From the NCBI RefSeq assembly GCF_030652515.1, contig NZ_JAUSAR010000148.1, positions 1 through 46,761 of the forward strand: a stretch of DNA of 46,761 nt, read 5' to 3'. The stretch comes from Aquabacterium sp. (GTDB taxonomy: Bacteria; Pseudomonadota; Gammaproteobacteria; Burkholderiales; Burkholderiaceae_C). Both the position numbers and the translations under genes were made by a program. Under the pieces are notes generated by a model, which saw only the letters and a program-made list of their open reading frames with translations, was not told where the DNA came from and searched no databases. Positions 1 to 10,500 of this stretch are shown in pieces (positions within the stretch are counted from its first letter, which is position 1; each line of letters opens with the position of its first letter).

Positions 1-643
1 TCAGCGAGAACTGGTAGTCCGAGCCGGGGCGCGCTTCCTTGTACAGGCGCGGCGCGGTTTCCAGGTTGTGGTTCATCACATCGGGCGGTGCCGCCTTGAG
101 GATCTCCAGGGCGCGGTCGTCACGGCCACGGAAGTCGGGCACGAGGATCTCGATCTGCGTGGCGGGGCTGAGCTCGCGCACCTGGCGGATGCAGTCCACG
201 AAGTGGGCCGCGCCGCCATCGCGCAGGTCGTCGCGGTCCACGCTGGTGATCACCACGTACTTGAGCTTCAAAGCCGCGATGGTCTTGGCCAGGTTGGCGG
301 GCTCGTCCACATCCAGCGGATCAGGGCGCCCGTGTCCCACATCGCAAAATGGGCAGCGCCGCGTGCACTTGTCGCCCATGATCATGAAGGTGGCCGTGCC
401 CTTGCCAAAGCACTCGCCGATGTTGGGGCAGGAGGCTTCTTCGCACACCGTGTGCAGCTTGTGCTCGCGCAAGATCTGCTTGATCTCATAGAAGCGCGTG
501 CTGGGCGAGCCGGCGCGCACGCGGATCCAGTCGGGCTTTTTCAGCACCTCGCCCATGGGCACCACCTTGATGGGGATGCGGGCCATCTTGGCCTCGGCTT
601 TTTGCTTGATGGTGGGATCGTAGGGCGTGGATTCGGTGGCCAT
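1..643 (-). CDS. lipA: Lipoyl synthase LipA (C-terminus beyond window)
   Basis: LipA inserts two sulfur atoms into octanoyl groups on lipoyl domains, using radical SAM chemistry and a sacrificial auxiliary [4Fe-4S] cluster. The frame is open from the ATG at 643 to the window edge, giving 214 codons. The auxiliary-cluster motif [12 protein letters not shown] and the radical-SAM motif [11 protein letters not shown] are both visible, followed by the family segments [14 protein letters not shown] and [15 protein letters not shown] text ([11 protein letters not shown]). The start lies 17 nt after the lipB stop on the same strand, so dprA-lipB-lipA is probably one transcript, with LipB supplying the octanoylated substrate. 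The last third, including the C-terminal serine ligand, is outside the window. Identification is very secure. Confidence 0.97.
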   Translation of the reverse strand, partial: MATESTPYDPTIKQKAEAKMARIPIKVVPMGEVLKKPDWIRVRAGSPSTRFYEIKQILREHKLHTVCEEASCPNIGECFGKGTATFMIMGDKCTRRCPFCDVGHGRPDPLDVDEPANLAKTIAALKLKYVVITSVDRDDLRDGGAAHFVDCIRQVRELSPATQIEILVPDFRGRDDRALEILKAAPPDVMNHNLETAPRLYKEARPGSDYQFSL

Positions 644-660
644 GCCGCCACTTTAGCCGA

Positions 661-1341
661 TCAGGACGAAAGCCAGGTGCCCAGCTTGCTGCCCAGCAAG
701 GCCGCCGCTTCGTCCCAGGACACCGTCACCCCCAGAGAGGCCAGGTCCACCGTCTTCAAGCCCGTGTAGCCGCAAGGGTTGATGCGACCGTACGGGGACA
801 GGTCCATGGCCACGTTCAGCGCCACGCCGTGGTAGGTGCAATGGCGGCTGACCTTGATGCCCAGCGCGGCCACCTTGCCCAAGCCCTTGAAGGGATCGCG
901 CGGGTCGGCAGGCGCGGTCAGGGCCGCGTGGCCGGCGGGGTCGTTCAACCGGACATAGATGCCGGGCGCGCCCGCCACGCGGTGGCCTGTCACACCCAGC
1001 ACTTCCAGCGTTTTGATCAGGGCCTGCTCCAGCCGGAACACGTATTCCTTGACGTAGATGCCCTGGCGCTTCAGATCCACCAGTGGGTAGCCCACCACCT
1101 GGCCGGGGCCGTGGTACGTCACCTGGCCACCCCGGTTGGTTTGTACGACGGGGATGTGGTCAGGCCCGGGCGGGTTGAACAGCACGTGGTCGGCCTTGCC
1201 CGCCAGGCCTTGCGTGAACACGGGAGGGTGCTCGCAGACCCAGAGTTCATCGGGGGTCTCGGGCAGGCGCGCTTCGGTGAAGGCTTGCATGGCCTGGGCC
1301 GTGGGGGCGTAGTCCACCCGGCCCAGCAGCTTGGTCAGCAT
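661..1341 (-). CDS. lipB: Octanoyl-ACP:protein octanoyltransferase LipB
   Basis: LipB moves octanoate from acyl carrier protein onto lipoyl domains in the cytoplasm, the first step of endogenous lipoate synthesis. The 226-aa protein shows [12 protein letters not shown], the lysine segment [12 protein letters not shown] and the cysteine segment NPCGYTG. These carry the family's catalytic Lys/Cys pair. Its ATG shares one base with the dprA stop (TGATG), which suggests translational coupling to dprA. lipA follows 17 nt downstream. Length and motifs are normal for the family. Confidence 0.97.
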   Translation of the reverse strand: MLTKLLGRVDYAPTAQAMQAFTEARLPETPDELWVCEHPPVFTQGLAGKADHVLFNPPGPDHIPVVQTNRGGQVTYHGPGQVVGYPLVDLKRQGIYVKEYVFRLEQALIKTLEVLGVTGHRVAGAPGIYVRLNDPAGHAALTAPADPRDPFKGLGKVAALGIKVSRHCTYHGVALNVAMDLSPYGRINPCGYTGLKTVDLASLGVTVSWDEAAALLGSKLGTWLSS

Positions 1342-2465
1342 CAGCCCAACCCCACGCGCTGGAACAAGGCGCCAGGCAGGCGGGCCACCTGACCCATCAT
1401 TTCCAGTTGCAGCAAGCGCGCACCCAGGTCGGCCGGGCCCATGCCGGTGCGGGCCGACAAGGCGTCCTGGCCCACCGGGTCGTAGCCCATGGCGCCGAGG
1501 ACCAGGTCTTCGTGGCCAGTGGCTTCATCGGCCTGGTCGCCGCCCTGGTCGGCCGATGCCAATGTGGCAACTCGCCAGTTCATTTCTTCCAGCACATCTT
1601 GCGCGGTCTCCACCAGCTTGGCGCCTTGCTTGATCAGGGCATGGCAGCCCTTGGCTTGCGGTGAATGGATGGAGCCCGGGATGGCCAACACTTCGCGGCC
1701 CATCTCCATGGCCAGGCGCGCGGTGATCAGCGAGCCCGACTGCACCGCCGCCTCGACCACCAAAGTGCCACGCGACAGGCCCGCCACGATGCGATTGCGC
1801 TTGGGGAAGTTGGCGGCCAGCGGCGGCGTGCCCAAGGTGAACTCGCTGATCAGCAGGCCGTCTTGCGCGATGCGGTGCGCCAGGTCACGGTGGGCTTTGG
1901 GGTAGACGCGGTCCAGGCCGGTGCCCACCACCGCCACGGTGCTGCCCAGGCGGCCTCCCGCCAAAGCGCCCTCGTGCGCCGCCCCATCCACGCCCAAGGC
2001 CAGGCCCGAGACCACGGTGATGCCCGCCTGGCTCAAGGCCTGGGCAAAAGCAAATGCGTTTTCCTTGCCTTGCGCGGTGGGGTGGCGGCTGCCCACGATG
2101 GCCACACTCGGCCTTTGCAGCAGTGCCACCCGGCCTTGCGCGAACAACAAAAATGGCGGGTCGGCGGTTTCCAGCAAAGCGGCCGGGTAGTGCTCGTCAC
2201 CCAGGGTGATCAAAGCACGTTCTTGTGTGGTTGAAGCGGCCTCCAGCCACGCCAGGGTGGCCGCCAGTTGCTCGGGCAAATCCGCCGGGATCTTCAGCAG
2301 TTCGGTGGCTTCGCGGGCGGACACTACCTGGCCCAGGGCTTCGCTGGTGGCGGCAAACACGGCCTGAGGCGAACCCAGTGCCGCCAGCAGCCGCCGGGCG
2401 GAGGCCGGCCCCACGCGTGGCGTCAGCAATAGCCGCAGCCACGCGCCAATTTCGTCGCGTTCCAT
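1341..2465 (-). CDS. dprA: DNA-processing protein DprA (Smf)
   Basis: DprA binds incoming single-stranded DNA and loads RecA during natural transformation. The 374-aa protein has an N-terminal helical part (residues 1-80), a Rossmann-like core with [10 protein letters not shown] (121-130), [11 protein letters not shown] (154-164) and [12 protein letters not shown] (220-231), and a C-terminal winged-helix-like tail ending about residue 374. These are the DprA signatures. It starts 19 nt after the LysM gene and its stop overlaps the lipB start. No other competence gene is visible apart from the distant type IV minor pilins. Presence alone does not prove that the host is naturally competent. Confidence 0.95.
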   Translation of the reverse strand: MERDEIGAWLRLLLTPRVGPASARRLLAALGSPQAVFAATSEALGQVVSAREATELLKIPADLPEQLAATLAWLEAASTTQERALITLGDEHYPAALLETADPPFLLFAQGRVALLQRPSVAIVGSRHPTAQGKENAFAFAQALSQAGITVVSGLALGVDGAAHEGALAGGRLGSTVAVVGTGLDRVYPKAHRDLAHRIAQDGLLISEFTLGTPPLAANFPKRNRIVAGLSRGTLVVEAAVQSGSLITARLAMEMGREVLAIPGSIHSPQAKGCHALIKQGAKLVETAQDVLEEMNWRVATLASADQGGDQADEATGHEDLVLGAMGYDPVGQDALSARTGMGPADLGARLLQLEMMGQVARLPGALFQRVGLG

Positions 2466-2484
2466 CTGTCAACTCACGGGGTCA

Positions 2485-3654
2485 TCAGGGCTGGGTGAAC
2501 TTGTCCCCAGGCTTGACCGGGTCCTTCACGCTCAGGATCAGGGCGTAGGACATGCGGTCAAAGGTGCGGAACACGAACAGCAGGCCATGACGCTCATCCG
2601 GCAGCTTGATCGTGGGCTTGTCGGGCAGGGTCATGTCGCGGATGGTATTGCCCTCGCGCCACAAGGCCAGCACATGGCCACGTTCCATGCCATCGCGGGT
2701 GCCCTTGTTCAGGGACACGATCTGGCTCTGGCCAGCGGTCAGGCTCTCACCGTAGATGGAGACGATCTGACCGCTGAGATCCTGGGTGGGCGCGTGAGGG
2801 GCCAGGTTGTCGAACTCGCGCGGGGGCACGGGAGCAAGGCGATCGCCAATCATGCCTTCCTGGCGCAGGATGCTGGTGGTGAAGGTGGAGGGGATGACCA
2901 TGGGCTGGCCATCGGCGCCCGTGCCTTCCACGCCTTCGCGGACCAGGTTCATGGTGCCCACGTAGGCGGCCTCGTAGCCCAGCACTTCCTTGGTGGTGGG
3001 GTCGCGCAGGGGCTTGGGTTCGCGGAAGATGCGGAACTCGCGGCGGCCACCCAGGTCACCGCGCACATAGGCGGTTTCACCACGCGACAACATCACGCGG
3101 CCTTCTTGCGTGGCGACCACGCGCGGCGCGCTCAGCAATTCCTGGCTGGTGTCAAAAATGACGGCCTCGTTGAAGAAGGGCTCGATCAGGTGCAAGGGCA
3201 CGGCCGTGATCGCGTCTTCCAGCGAACCTTCACGCACGCGGGGCGACAGGCGGGCATCGCCACCTGCCCCCACCGGCTGGCCCAGGCGCAGGCGCGCACG
3301 GCCATTGGACTTGTCCAGGTACAACACCTGGCCAGGGAAAATCAAATGCGGGTTGCGGATCTGCTGCAGGTTCATGCCCCACAGCTCAGGCCAGCGCCAG
3401 GGGCTTTTCAGAAAGAGCTTGGAGATGTCCCACAGCGTGTCGCCACGCTTGACAACGTACGAATCAGGCGCGTTGGGCGAGAGCTCGGACAGCGGAATCC
3501 CGGCTTGCGCCACCTGCTTGGCGGTGGCCTTTTGCTGGTTGGTGATGGGGAAGTTGGGGCCATCGGCAGCTTGTGCGGTGGTGGCCAAAATACCCAGGGA
3601 TACCGCAGCCGACAAGGCCATGGCATGAGCAAGGGGCAGCAATCGCTGGGTCAT
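2485..3654 (-). CDS. Secreted LysM peptidoglycan-binding protein
   Basis: This 389-aa protein is probably periplasmic or wall-bound. The start is set at ATG 3654 because a GGAGAGAG ribosome site lies just upstream; an upstream in-frame extension lacks one. Residues 1-29 form a signal peptide ending near AQA-A. A single LysM domain spans about residues 66-114 (YVVKRGDTLWDIS through FPGQVLYLD). The remaining 270 residues are not a domain I can name; they contain SIYGESLTAGQSQIVSLNKGT-like beta-rich text typical of the LysM proteins found upstream of dprA in betaproteobacteria. The protein likely binds peptidoglycan glycan strands; no catalytic domain is seen. Confidence 0.9.
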   Translation of the reverse strand: MTQRLLPLAHAMALSAAVSLGILATTAQAADGPNFPITNQQKATAKQVAQAGIPLSELSPNAPDSYVVKRGDTLWDISKLFLKSPWRWPELWGMNLQQIRNPHLIFPGQVLYLDKSNGRARLRLGQPVGAGGDARLSPRVREGSLEDAITAVPLHLIEPFFNEAVIFDTSQELLSAPRVVATQEGRVMLSRGETAYVRGDLGGRREFRIFREPKPLRDPTTKEVLGYEAAYVGTMNLVREGVEGTGADGQPMVIPSTFTTSILRQEGMIGDRLAPVPPREFDNLAPHAPTQDLSGQIVSIYGESLTAGQSQIVSLNKGTRDGMERGHVLALWREGNTIRDMTLPDKPTIKLPDERHGLLFVFRTFDRMSYALILSVKDPVKPGDKFTQP

Positions 3655-3907
3655 GAAAACTCTCTCCAATCCACCCGCCGATGAGATCCCTGACAATAAG
3701 GATTCCCAATAACCGGCAAAATCTGGTCAATGATCGTTTGATTCTGCCCGGAAAAGACAAGCAATCGCAACGAAAATTGTCCTCAGTTGCGCGCTGAATT
3801 TACCCGGGCGCCGTGGGGTTCGTTGCGCCGCTTCCACATCCGCGCGGGAACACCCTGCCCTTGTCCACCACGCCCTTGACCGGCCCTTTGCCCCGCTGAG
3901 AAGTCCC

Positions 3908-4423
3908 ATGGCCCTGCTGCCCATCCTTTGCTACCCCGACGCCCGCCTGCACAAGGTGGCACGCCCCATCGCCGCGGTCGATGACCGTGTCCGCCAGTTG
4001 GTCGACGACATGCTGGAAACCATGTACGACGCCAAGGGGGTTGGCCTGGCCGCCACGCAGGTGGACGTGCACGAGCGCCTGGTCGTCATCGACACCAGCG
4101 AGGAGCGCGACGACCCCCGCGTGCTGATCAACCCCGAGATCATCGGCGCCAGCGACGAGATGATCATCTGGGAAGAAGGCTGCCTGTCGGTGCCCACCAT
4201 CTACGACAAGGTGGAACGCCACGCCCGCGTGCGGGTGCGCGCCCTGAACCGCGACGGCCAAACCTATGAATTTGACGCCGACGAGTTGCTGGCCGTGTGC
4301 GTTCAGCATGAGCTGGACCACCTGATGGGCAAGGTGTTTGTGGAGTATTTGTCGCCCCTCAAGCGCAACCGCATCAAGACCAAGCTGCAAAAGCGCGGCA
4401 AAGACGGCGACACCTCGGACTGA
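3908..4423 (+). CDS. def: Peptide deformylase
   Basis: Def removes the N-formyl group from nascent proteins, using a metal ion held by one Cys and two His. All three family motifs are intact in the 171-aa protein: GVGLAATQ (44-51), EEGCLSVP (89-96, metal ligand C92) and QHELDHL (133-139, ligands H134 and H138, catalytic E135). It is divergent from the LysM gene across a gap of 253 bp, which must hold both promoters, although I cannot point to convincing boxes. fmt follows 10 nt downstream, the classical def-fmt operon in which formylation and deformylation are encoded together. Confidence 0.97.
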   Translation: MALLPILCYPDARLHKVARPIAAVDDRVRQLVDDMLETMYDAKGVGLAATQVDVHERLVVIDTSEERDDPRVLINPEIIGASDEMIIWEEGCLSVPTIYDKVERHARVRVRALNRDGQTYEFDADELLAVCVQHELDHLMGKVFVEYLSPLKRNRIKTKLQKRGKDGDTSD

Positions 4424-4433
4424 TCACCACCCC

Positions 4434-5381
4434 ATGAAAATCGTTTTCGCGGGCACGCCCGAATTCGCCCGGGAAGCGCTGACTGCCCTGCACGCCGCGG
4501 GGTTCGAGATCCCCCTGGTGCTGACCCAACCCGACCGACCGGCTGGCCGAGGCATGAAGTTGCAAGCCTCGCCGGTCAAGCAGTTTGCGCTGGACCATGG
4601 GATTGCCGTGGCGCAACCGCCCAGTTTGAAGTTGGACGGCAAACATGCCGAAGCGGCCCAGGCCGCGCAAGCCACCCTGCAAGCGGTTCAGGCCGATCTG
4701 ATGGTGGTGGCCGCCTATGGCTTGATTCTGCCAAAGTGGGCGCTCACATTGCCCCGTCTGGGTTGCCTGAACATCCATGGTTCGCTGCTGCCACGCTGGC
4801 GGGGCGCCGCCCCCATCCACCGCGCCATCGAAGCTGGTGATGCTGAGACCGGCATCACCATCATGCAGATGGACGAAGGCCTGGACACGGGCGACATGCT
4901 GCTGATGGAGCGAGAGCCGATTCGGCCCGAGGACACCACGGCCACCCTGCACGACCGCCTGGCGCGCCTGGGCGGGCGGATGATCGTGGAGGCTTTGGAG
5001 CTGGCGGCCTGTGGCGGGCTGCAACCCGTGCCTCAGCCAAGCGAAGGCGTGACCTACGCGCACAAGATCGACAAGGCTGAGGCCGCGATCGACTGGGCAC
5101 TGCCCGCCAGCCAGATCGCGCGCCGGGTTCGTGCTTTTGACCCCTTCCCGGGCACCACGTTTCAACTGGCCGGCGAGACCATCAAGCTGTGGGCGGCTTC
5201 TGTGCTGCCAGCCAGCGGCACACCTGGCCAGGTTCTGCACGCCCATGGCGACAGCCTGGTGGTGGCCTGCGGCGAGCAATCACTCGCCTTGCACACCCTG
5301 CAACGCCCCGGCGGCAAGCGCATCGCCGCCCGGGACTTCCTGCAAAGCCAGGGTGGCGACTTACCCGCGCGACTGGGCTGA
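4434..5381 (+). CDS. fmt: Methionyl-tRNA formyltransferase
   Basis: Fmt formylates Met-tRNA(fMet) with 10-formyltetrahydrofolate, creating the initiator used for translation. The 315-aa protein begins [11 protein letters not shown]. It carries the catalytic Asn-His-Asp set at N113/H115 ([16 protein letters not shown]) and D151 (DEGLDTGDM), and the C-terminal tRNA-binding domain follows from about residue 210. The start at 4434 is chosen because the conserved N-terminal strand begins there. Its last 21 bp overlap the 3' end of the convergent VWA gene, so there is no space for a separate terminator. Confidence 0.97.
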   Translation: MKIVFAGTPEFAREALTALHAAGFEIPLVLTQPDRPAGRGMKLQASPVKQFALDHGIAVAQPPSLKLDGKHAEAAQAAQATLQAVQADLMVVAAYGLILPKWALTLPRLGCLNIHGSLLPRWRGAAPIHRAIEAGDAETGITIMQMDEGLDTGDMLLMEREPIRPEDTTATLHDRLARLGGRMIVEALELAACGGLQPVPQPSEGVTYAHKIDKAEAAIDWALPASQIARRVRAFDPFPGTTFQLAGETIKLWAASVLPASGTPGQVLHAHGDSLVVACGEQSLALHTLQRPGGKRIAARDFLQSQGGDLPARLG

Positions 5382-6374
5382 GGAACGCAGGCGGGCCCGA
5401 ACACCAAACACGGCCAGGCCCGCCACCAGCAGGGCCAAGGTTTCGGGCTCAGGCACCACGGCGGCACCCACCAAGGTCAATTCGGCCGTGGCGGAGTTGC
5501 CCAAGGTGTCAAAGGCGGTGGCCTTGAACACATTGTTGCCCTCGAACAGCGTGACCGCAGGCAGCACGAAGTTGCCCAGGCCGTCGATCGCGACGTTGTC
5601 CAGCAAGGTGCCGTCGTTCAGGAGGATGTCCACCGAATCGATGCCCACCAGGTTGCCCGCCGTGCCGCTGAACAGCCCGATCAGGGCGGTGAGGTCACTG
5701 CCGTTGGTGTAGGTGCCATGGCCCGCCGTGGCGATGGCCTGCATGGTGGCGGGCGAATGGCCAGGGATGCCCACGGCATGCACCGCGTCAACCCCTGCCA
5801 GGAAGGCGGCGGCCGCGTTGGTGGCGGGATTGCCGGAGCTGATGCCGTCCGACAGCACCACCTGGACCTGGACGCGCCCGGCGGTGGCATTGGGCCCGGT
5901 GAGTTCGGTCGTGGCACGGGTGATGCCCGCGCCGATGTTGGTGCTGCCCGAGGCATCGACCGAGTTGATGGCCGTCAGCACGGTCGCTTTGCCAGTGGAC
6001 AGGGGTGTGAGGCCCGCCAGCATGACAGCGTTCGAATCAAACTCGACCACCGCCACCGAGGTGCTGGCCTGGGGCACGGCGTTGACAAGCGCGGCGGCGG
6101 CCTGGCGCACCCAGGCCTGGCGGCTCTGCCCGCTGGTGACCGTGGCCATGCTACCCGAGGAGTCCAGCACCAGGGCCAGGTCCAGGCCCGTGCCGCCGAT
6201 GATGCCGCTGGCATTGGCCGCGCCCGTCAGGCTGACCACCGAGCCCGCGTCGAACACGCTGTTGTTCAGGGGGCTGCCCCATGACACCGTGACGGCGGCC
6301 ATGGCTGGTGTGGCCACCCACAAGCTGGAGGCAAGCACGGTGGCACCCACCGCGAATTTTTTGACGAAAGACAT
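5361..6374 (-). CDS. Secreted von Willebrand A protein with PEP-CTERM sorting tail
   Basis: The 337-aa protein has a signal peptide (about residues 1-26, ending AMA) and a von Willebrand factor A domain starting at about residue 64. Its metal-ion adhesion site DSSGS is at 71-75, with matching downstream T and D positions (GSTNIG, LSDGISS). A Gly/Asn-rich beta region follows. The C-terminus has [10 protein letters not shown] at 306-315, a hydrophobic stretch and an Arg-rich end: the PEP-CTERM signal that exosortase/XrtA systems recognise. ATG 6374 is chosen for the GGGAGTG site upstream. It is probably an adhesion or matrix protein anchored or released at the cell surface. No exosortase gene is in the window. 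Confidence 0.88.
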   Translation of the reverse strand: MSFVKKFAVGATVLASSLWVATPAMAAVTVSWGSPLNNSVFDAGSVVSLTGAANASGIIGGTGLDLALVLDSSGSMATVTSGQSRQAWVRQAAAALVNAVPQASTSVAVVEFDSNAVMLAGLTPLSTGKATVLTAINSVDASGSTNIGAGITRATTELTGPNATAGRVQVQVVLSDGISSGNPATNAAAAFLAGVDAVHAVGIPGHSPATMQAIATAGHGTYTNGSDLTALIGLFSGTAGNLVGIDSVDILLNDGTLLDNVAIDGLGNFVLPAVTLFEGNNVFKATAFDTLGNSATAELTLVGAAVVPEPETLALLVAGLAVFGVRARLRSSAQSRG

Positions 6375-6436
6375 GCATTCACTCCCAAATGATTGAGCGC
6401 GCAGTGTGAATTTCGGACCTTGCAACCGCAATCACC

Positions 6437-6459
6437 CACCCCCTAAGGTTTGGGGGGTG
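6437..6459. repeat. Short inverted repeat between VWA gene and htpX
   Basis: CACCCCC (6437-6443) and GGGGGTG (6453-6459) form a perfect 7-bp inverted repeat around a 9-nt centre. It lies about 63 bp before the VWA start and just upstream of the htpX promoter-like boxes. There is no T-run on either side, so it is not an intrinsic terminator. It could be an operator or a 5' leader hairpin of the VWA mRNA; the function is unknown. Confidence 0.45.
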
Positions 6460-6486
6460 AGAAAAACACAAAAATCGCCCCACCGA

Positions 6487-6514
6487 CTTGAACCTTGTCC
6501 GCCCGGCCGCATCT
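6487..6514 (+). promoter_or_regulatory. Sigma-32 (heat-shock) type promoter of htpX
   Basis: CTTGAA (6487-6492), a 14-nt spacer and CCGCATCT (6507-6514) match the RpoH consensus CTTGAA-N11-16-CCCCATNT with one mismatch in the defined bases. Transcription would start near 6521, about 20 nt before the htpX ATG, with the AAGGAG ribosome site at 6526-6531 in between. HtpX is a known heat/envelope-stress protease in other proteobacteria, so the placement makes sense. This is a motif match only. Confidence 0.6.
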
Positions 6515-6541
6515 GACAGGGCACGAAGGAGTATTTCGACC

Positions 6542-7393
6542 ATGTTCAACATCCTGAAAACCGCTGTTCTGATGGCCGCCATCACGGCCCTGTTCATGGC
6601 CATCGGCGCCATGATTGGCGGGCGTAGCGGCATGATGATTGCGCTGCTGGTGGCCATTGGCATGAACTTCTTCAGCTACTGGTTCAGCGACACCATGGTG
6701 CTGAAGATGTACAACGCCCGCGAGGTCGATGCCACGACCGCGCCGCGTTTTTACGGCATGGTCCAGGAGCTGGCCCAACGCGCGCAGCTGCCCATGCCCC
6801 GCGTTTACCTGATCGACGAATCGGCCCCCAACGCCTTTGCCACGGGCCGCAACCCCGACCACGCCGCCGTGGCCGCCACCACCGGCATCCTGAACGTGCT
6901 GACGGAGCGCGAGTTGCGGGGCGTCATGGCCCACGAGTTGGCCCACGTTAAACACCGCGACATCCTGATCAGCACCGTCAGCGCCACCATGGCCGGTGCC
7001 ATCTCGATGCTGGCCAATTTCGCCATGTTCTTTGGCGGGCGCGACTCGGAAGGCCGCCCCAGCAACCCGATCGCGGGCATCGCCGTGGCGATCCTCGCAC
7101 CCCTGGCTGCCAGCCTGATCCAGATGGCGATCAGCCGTGCGCGCGAATTCGAGGCCGACCGAGGCGGCGCCGAGATCAGCGGCGACCCGCATGCCCTGGC
7201 CAGCGCCCTGCAGAAAATCCAGCGTTATGCCCAAGGCATGCCCATGGAAGCGGCCGAACGCCACCCCGAAACCGCCCAGATGATGATCATGAATCCCTTG
7301 TCGGGTGGCGGTCTGCGCGGCCTGTTCTCCACGCACCCTGCCACCGAAGAGCGCGTTGAGCGTTTGATGGCCATGGCGCGCGGCGCGGCTTAA
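6542..7393 (+). CDS. htpX: Membrane-bound zinc protease HtpX
   Basis: HtpX is an inner-membrane M48 metalloprotease that degrades misfolded membrane proteins. The 283-aa protein has two N-terminal hydrophobic segments (about 5-25 and 30-48), the zinc motif HELAH at 131-135, two further membrane segments around 148-195 and the third-ligand region [11 protein letters not shown] after them. ATG 6542 is preceded by AAGGAG at 6526-6531. It is downstream of a likely sigma-32 promoter and divergent from the VWA gene. Length is normal for the family. Confidence 0.96.
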   Translation: MFNILKTAVLMAAITALFMAIGAMIGGRSGMMIALLVAIGMNFFSYWFSDTMVLKMYNAREVDATTAPRFYGMVQELAQRAQLPMPRVYLIDESAPNAFATGRNPDHAAVAATTGILNVLTERELRGVMAHELAHVKHRDILISTVSATMAGAISMLANFAMFFGGRDSEGRPSNPIAGIAVAILAPLAASLIQMAISRAREFEADRGGAEISGDPHALASALQKIQRYAQGMPMEAAERHPETAQMMIMNPLSGGGLRGLFSTHPATEERVERLMAMARGAA

Positions 7394-7477
7394 AGTCACG
7401 CGCCGTGCCCCAAGGTGCGCCGAACCACCGGTTTTGAGTTCAAGGCCCCTTGATTCCGTCCGATAGTCCTTAGAACG

Positions 7478-7499
7478 AGCTTTCGTCTTCCCGAAGGCT
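7478..7499 (+). promoter_or_regulatory. Hairpin in the leader of the GGDEF-EAL gene
   Basis: AGCTTTCG (7478-7485) can pair with CGAAGGCT (7492-7499) through eight pairs, one a G-U wobble, around a 6-nt TCTTCC loop. It ends 23 nt before the ATG at 7523 and upstream of the AAGGACAAGGG ribosome-site region. There is no U-run, so it is not a terminator. It could affect translation or mRNA stability, but nothing else supports a function. Confidence 0.35.
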
Positions 7500-7522
7500 G
7501 CGTCAGTCACAAGGACAAGGGC

Positions 7523-10500
7523 ATGGATCAAACGCTGGATCAAGTCACCCGCTGGTCGGACCGCTGGAAACTGCTGTCCCGCGTGACCCTGGTCGTGGGC
7601 CTCTGCTTGAGCCTGCTGGCCTGGCAGAACGCGGCCCGGCAAGTGCAACGCACCGCGGACGAGCAGTTCAATCGGGCGGCCATGGAAAGCACCCACCGGC
7701 TCAACGAGGCACTGATCTACTACGTCAACCTGATTGGCAGTTTTCAGGCGCTGTTCACCGCCACCGACGCCGTCTCGCGCGACGACTTTCACCGCCATTT
7801 TTTGGGTCTGGACGTGGACAGCGGCTACCCGGGCCTGGTGGCCGTGCAGTTCTCCAAACGGGTGCCGCATGAGCAGAAGGCAGCGTTCGAGGCCTCGGTG
7901 CGTGCCGACAAGAGCCTGGACGCCAAGGGCAAACCGGGCTACGCCATCCACCCACCGGGCAACCGCCCGGAGTACATGGCGGTGACCTATGTGGAGCCCG
8001 CGATCCGCAATGAAAAAATCCTGGGCTACGACCAGATCCACGAGGCCAACCGGCGCGGCACCACCGAGCAGGCCCGCGACACTGGCCAACCCATGGCATC
8101 CGCCCCCTTGACCCTGGTGTCGGGCGACCGCGAGGCCCTGGGTTTCGTGATCCGCGCGCCCCTTTACCGCCCCCACAGCCCGCTGGCCACCGTTGAGCAA
8201 CGCCGCCAGGCCTTCATCGGGCAGATTGGCGCGGCCTTCCAGGCCGAATCCATCCTGGGCACCATCGTCAACCCTGACGACTGGGCTTCACGCCAATGGG
8301 TGGTGCGCGACGTGGGCCCGGCCGAGCGCACCGTGGCACCAGCCCCGGCGCAGCAGTTGTTCGACACGGCGCAATTGTCCGCCACCGCCTTCAAACCCAA
8401 GCAGCCTGTGGCCGACGAGGACCACCGGCTGCAAACCGTGGAAGTGGCCGGCCGACGCTGGGAGCTGACCATGGTGCGCCCACCGGTCAATGCCGCATGG
8501 CAACACTACCCTTTGACTCTGCTGATCAGCGGCATGTTGGTCACCGCCGGTTTGTGGTTGGCGCTGCGCGGCTTTGCCACGCAATACGGGCAGGCCACGC
8601 GCATGGCGCGCAAACTGAGCAGCCAGGCCTTGTCCAGCGAAAAACACCTGCGCTCAGTGATCGACAACACGGTCGATGGCATCGTCACCGTGAACCAGGC
8701 TGGCACCGTGCTGACGGTCAATCCGGCCATCAGCCGCATCTTCGGGCATGAGGCGCAAGAGATGGTCGGCCAGCCTTTGAGCCGCCTGATCCCCGGCATC
8801 CGCAGCCACGGTCTGGATCAGCCCATGGAAGACTTCCTGCTGACCCAGCAGGTGAGCTTTGACGGCGTGGGGCACCGCGTGGACGGCAAGCACCAGGACG
8901 GCCGCACCCTGCCACTGGATTTGGCCATCAGCCACATGGACGTCGACGGCGAAAAGCAATACGTCGGCATCCTGCGTGATCTGAGTTCCGAGTACCTGGC
9001 CGAGCAATCCATCCAGGAAGCGCAGCGCCAGCTCAACGAGGTGGACGAGATGCGCCGCGTCATCGTGCACAACGCGCCCTACGCCATCTTCGTGCTCAAC
9101 CGCCACGGCATCATACAAACCGTGAATCCGGCGGGCGAGGCCTTGTTGGGCTACAGGTCCAATGAGCTGATCGGCAAGAGCACCGCCGAACGCTTTTTCG
9201 AGAGCGCCGAGGTGGACGAGCGCGCCCGCATGCTGGCCCTGCGCCTGAACCGGCCGGTCGAACACATGCAGGTGCTGTCGCACCTGGCGCAGGAATCGCC
9301 CGGCCTGCCCAGTGAATGGACGCTGGTGCGCGCGGACGGCCGCCACCTGACCGCCGAGATCACCGTCACCATCTTGCGCAACGAGATGGACGAGATGACC
9401 GGCTACCTGGCCATGGCCTCGGACGTGACCTCGCGCCGCGAAGCCGAAAGCCAGTTGCAGCACCTGGCCCTGCACGATTCGCTGACCGGCCTGCCCAACC
9501 GCAACATGCTGCAAGAGCAACTCAAGGCCTCGGTGACGCTGGCCGAGCGCGATGGCAACAGCCTGGCACTGATGTTCCTGGACCTGGACCGCTTCAAGAA
9601 GATCAACGACACGCTGGGCCACCACATCGGCGACAGCGTGCTGATCGAGGTGGCGCGCCGCCTGCGCTCCGAGATGCGCACCTCCGACATCGTGGCCCGA
9701 CTGGGTGGTGACGAGTTCGTGGTGATGTTGCCGCGCATCGCCTTGGCCGAAGACGGCGCCGTGGTCGCGCAAAAACTGCTGGACATCTTCGCCGAGCCAC
9801 TGCGCGTGGGCCCGCACGAGTTGCGCGTCACCCCCAGCATCGGCCTGGTGATCTACCCCGCGCATGGCCTTGATGCGATCACGCTGATGCGCCACGCCGA
9901 CCTGGCCATGTACCAGGCCAAGAGCCATGGCCGCAACCGCGTGCAGATGTACACCGAGCACATGGAGTCGCCCACGCTGGACACGCTGCGACTGGAAAAC
10001 GACCTGTACAAGGCCCTGGAGCGCGACGAGCTGCGCCTGCACTTCCAGCCCCAGTTCGACTGCATGACCGGCCGCATCACCGGCGCCGAAGCCCTGGTGC
10101 GCTGGGAGCATGGCGGCAAGCTGGTGCCGCCGGGCGATTTCATCCCCCTGGCCGAAGAAACCGGGCTGATCGTGCCGATGGGCGAATGGGTGCTGCGCCG
10201 CGCTTGTCAGAAGGCCCAGGCCTGGCGCGAACGCAGCGGCTGGCCGATGCGCATCGCCGTCAATTTGTCGGCCATCCAGTTGGACCAGCCCGACATTGCC
10301 GATGTGGTGGACCGCGTGCTGAAGGAAACCGGCCTGCCGCCCACGGCCCTGGAACTGGAGATCACCGAAAGCGTGGTGGTGCGTGAATCGCTGCGCGCTG
10401 CAGCGGTGTTGACGCAACTGCGCTCGCTGGGCGTGGGTATTGCGATCGACGACTTTGGCGTGGGCTATTCGAGCTTCTCGTATTTGCGCGAGTTGCCGGT

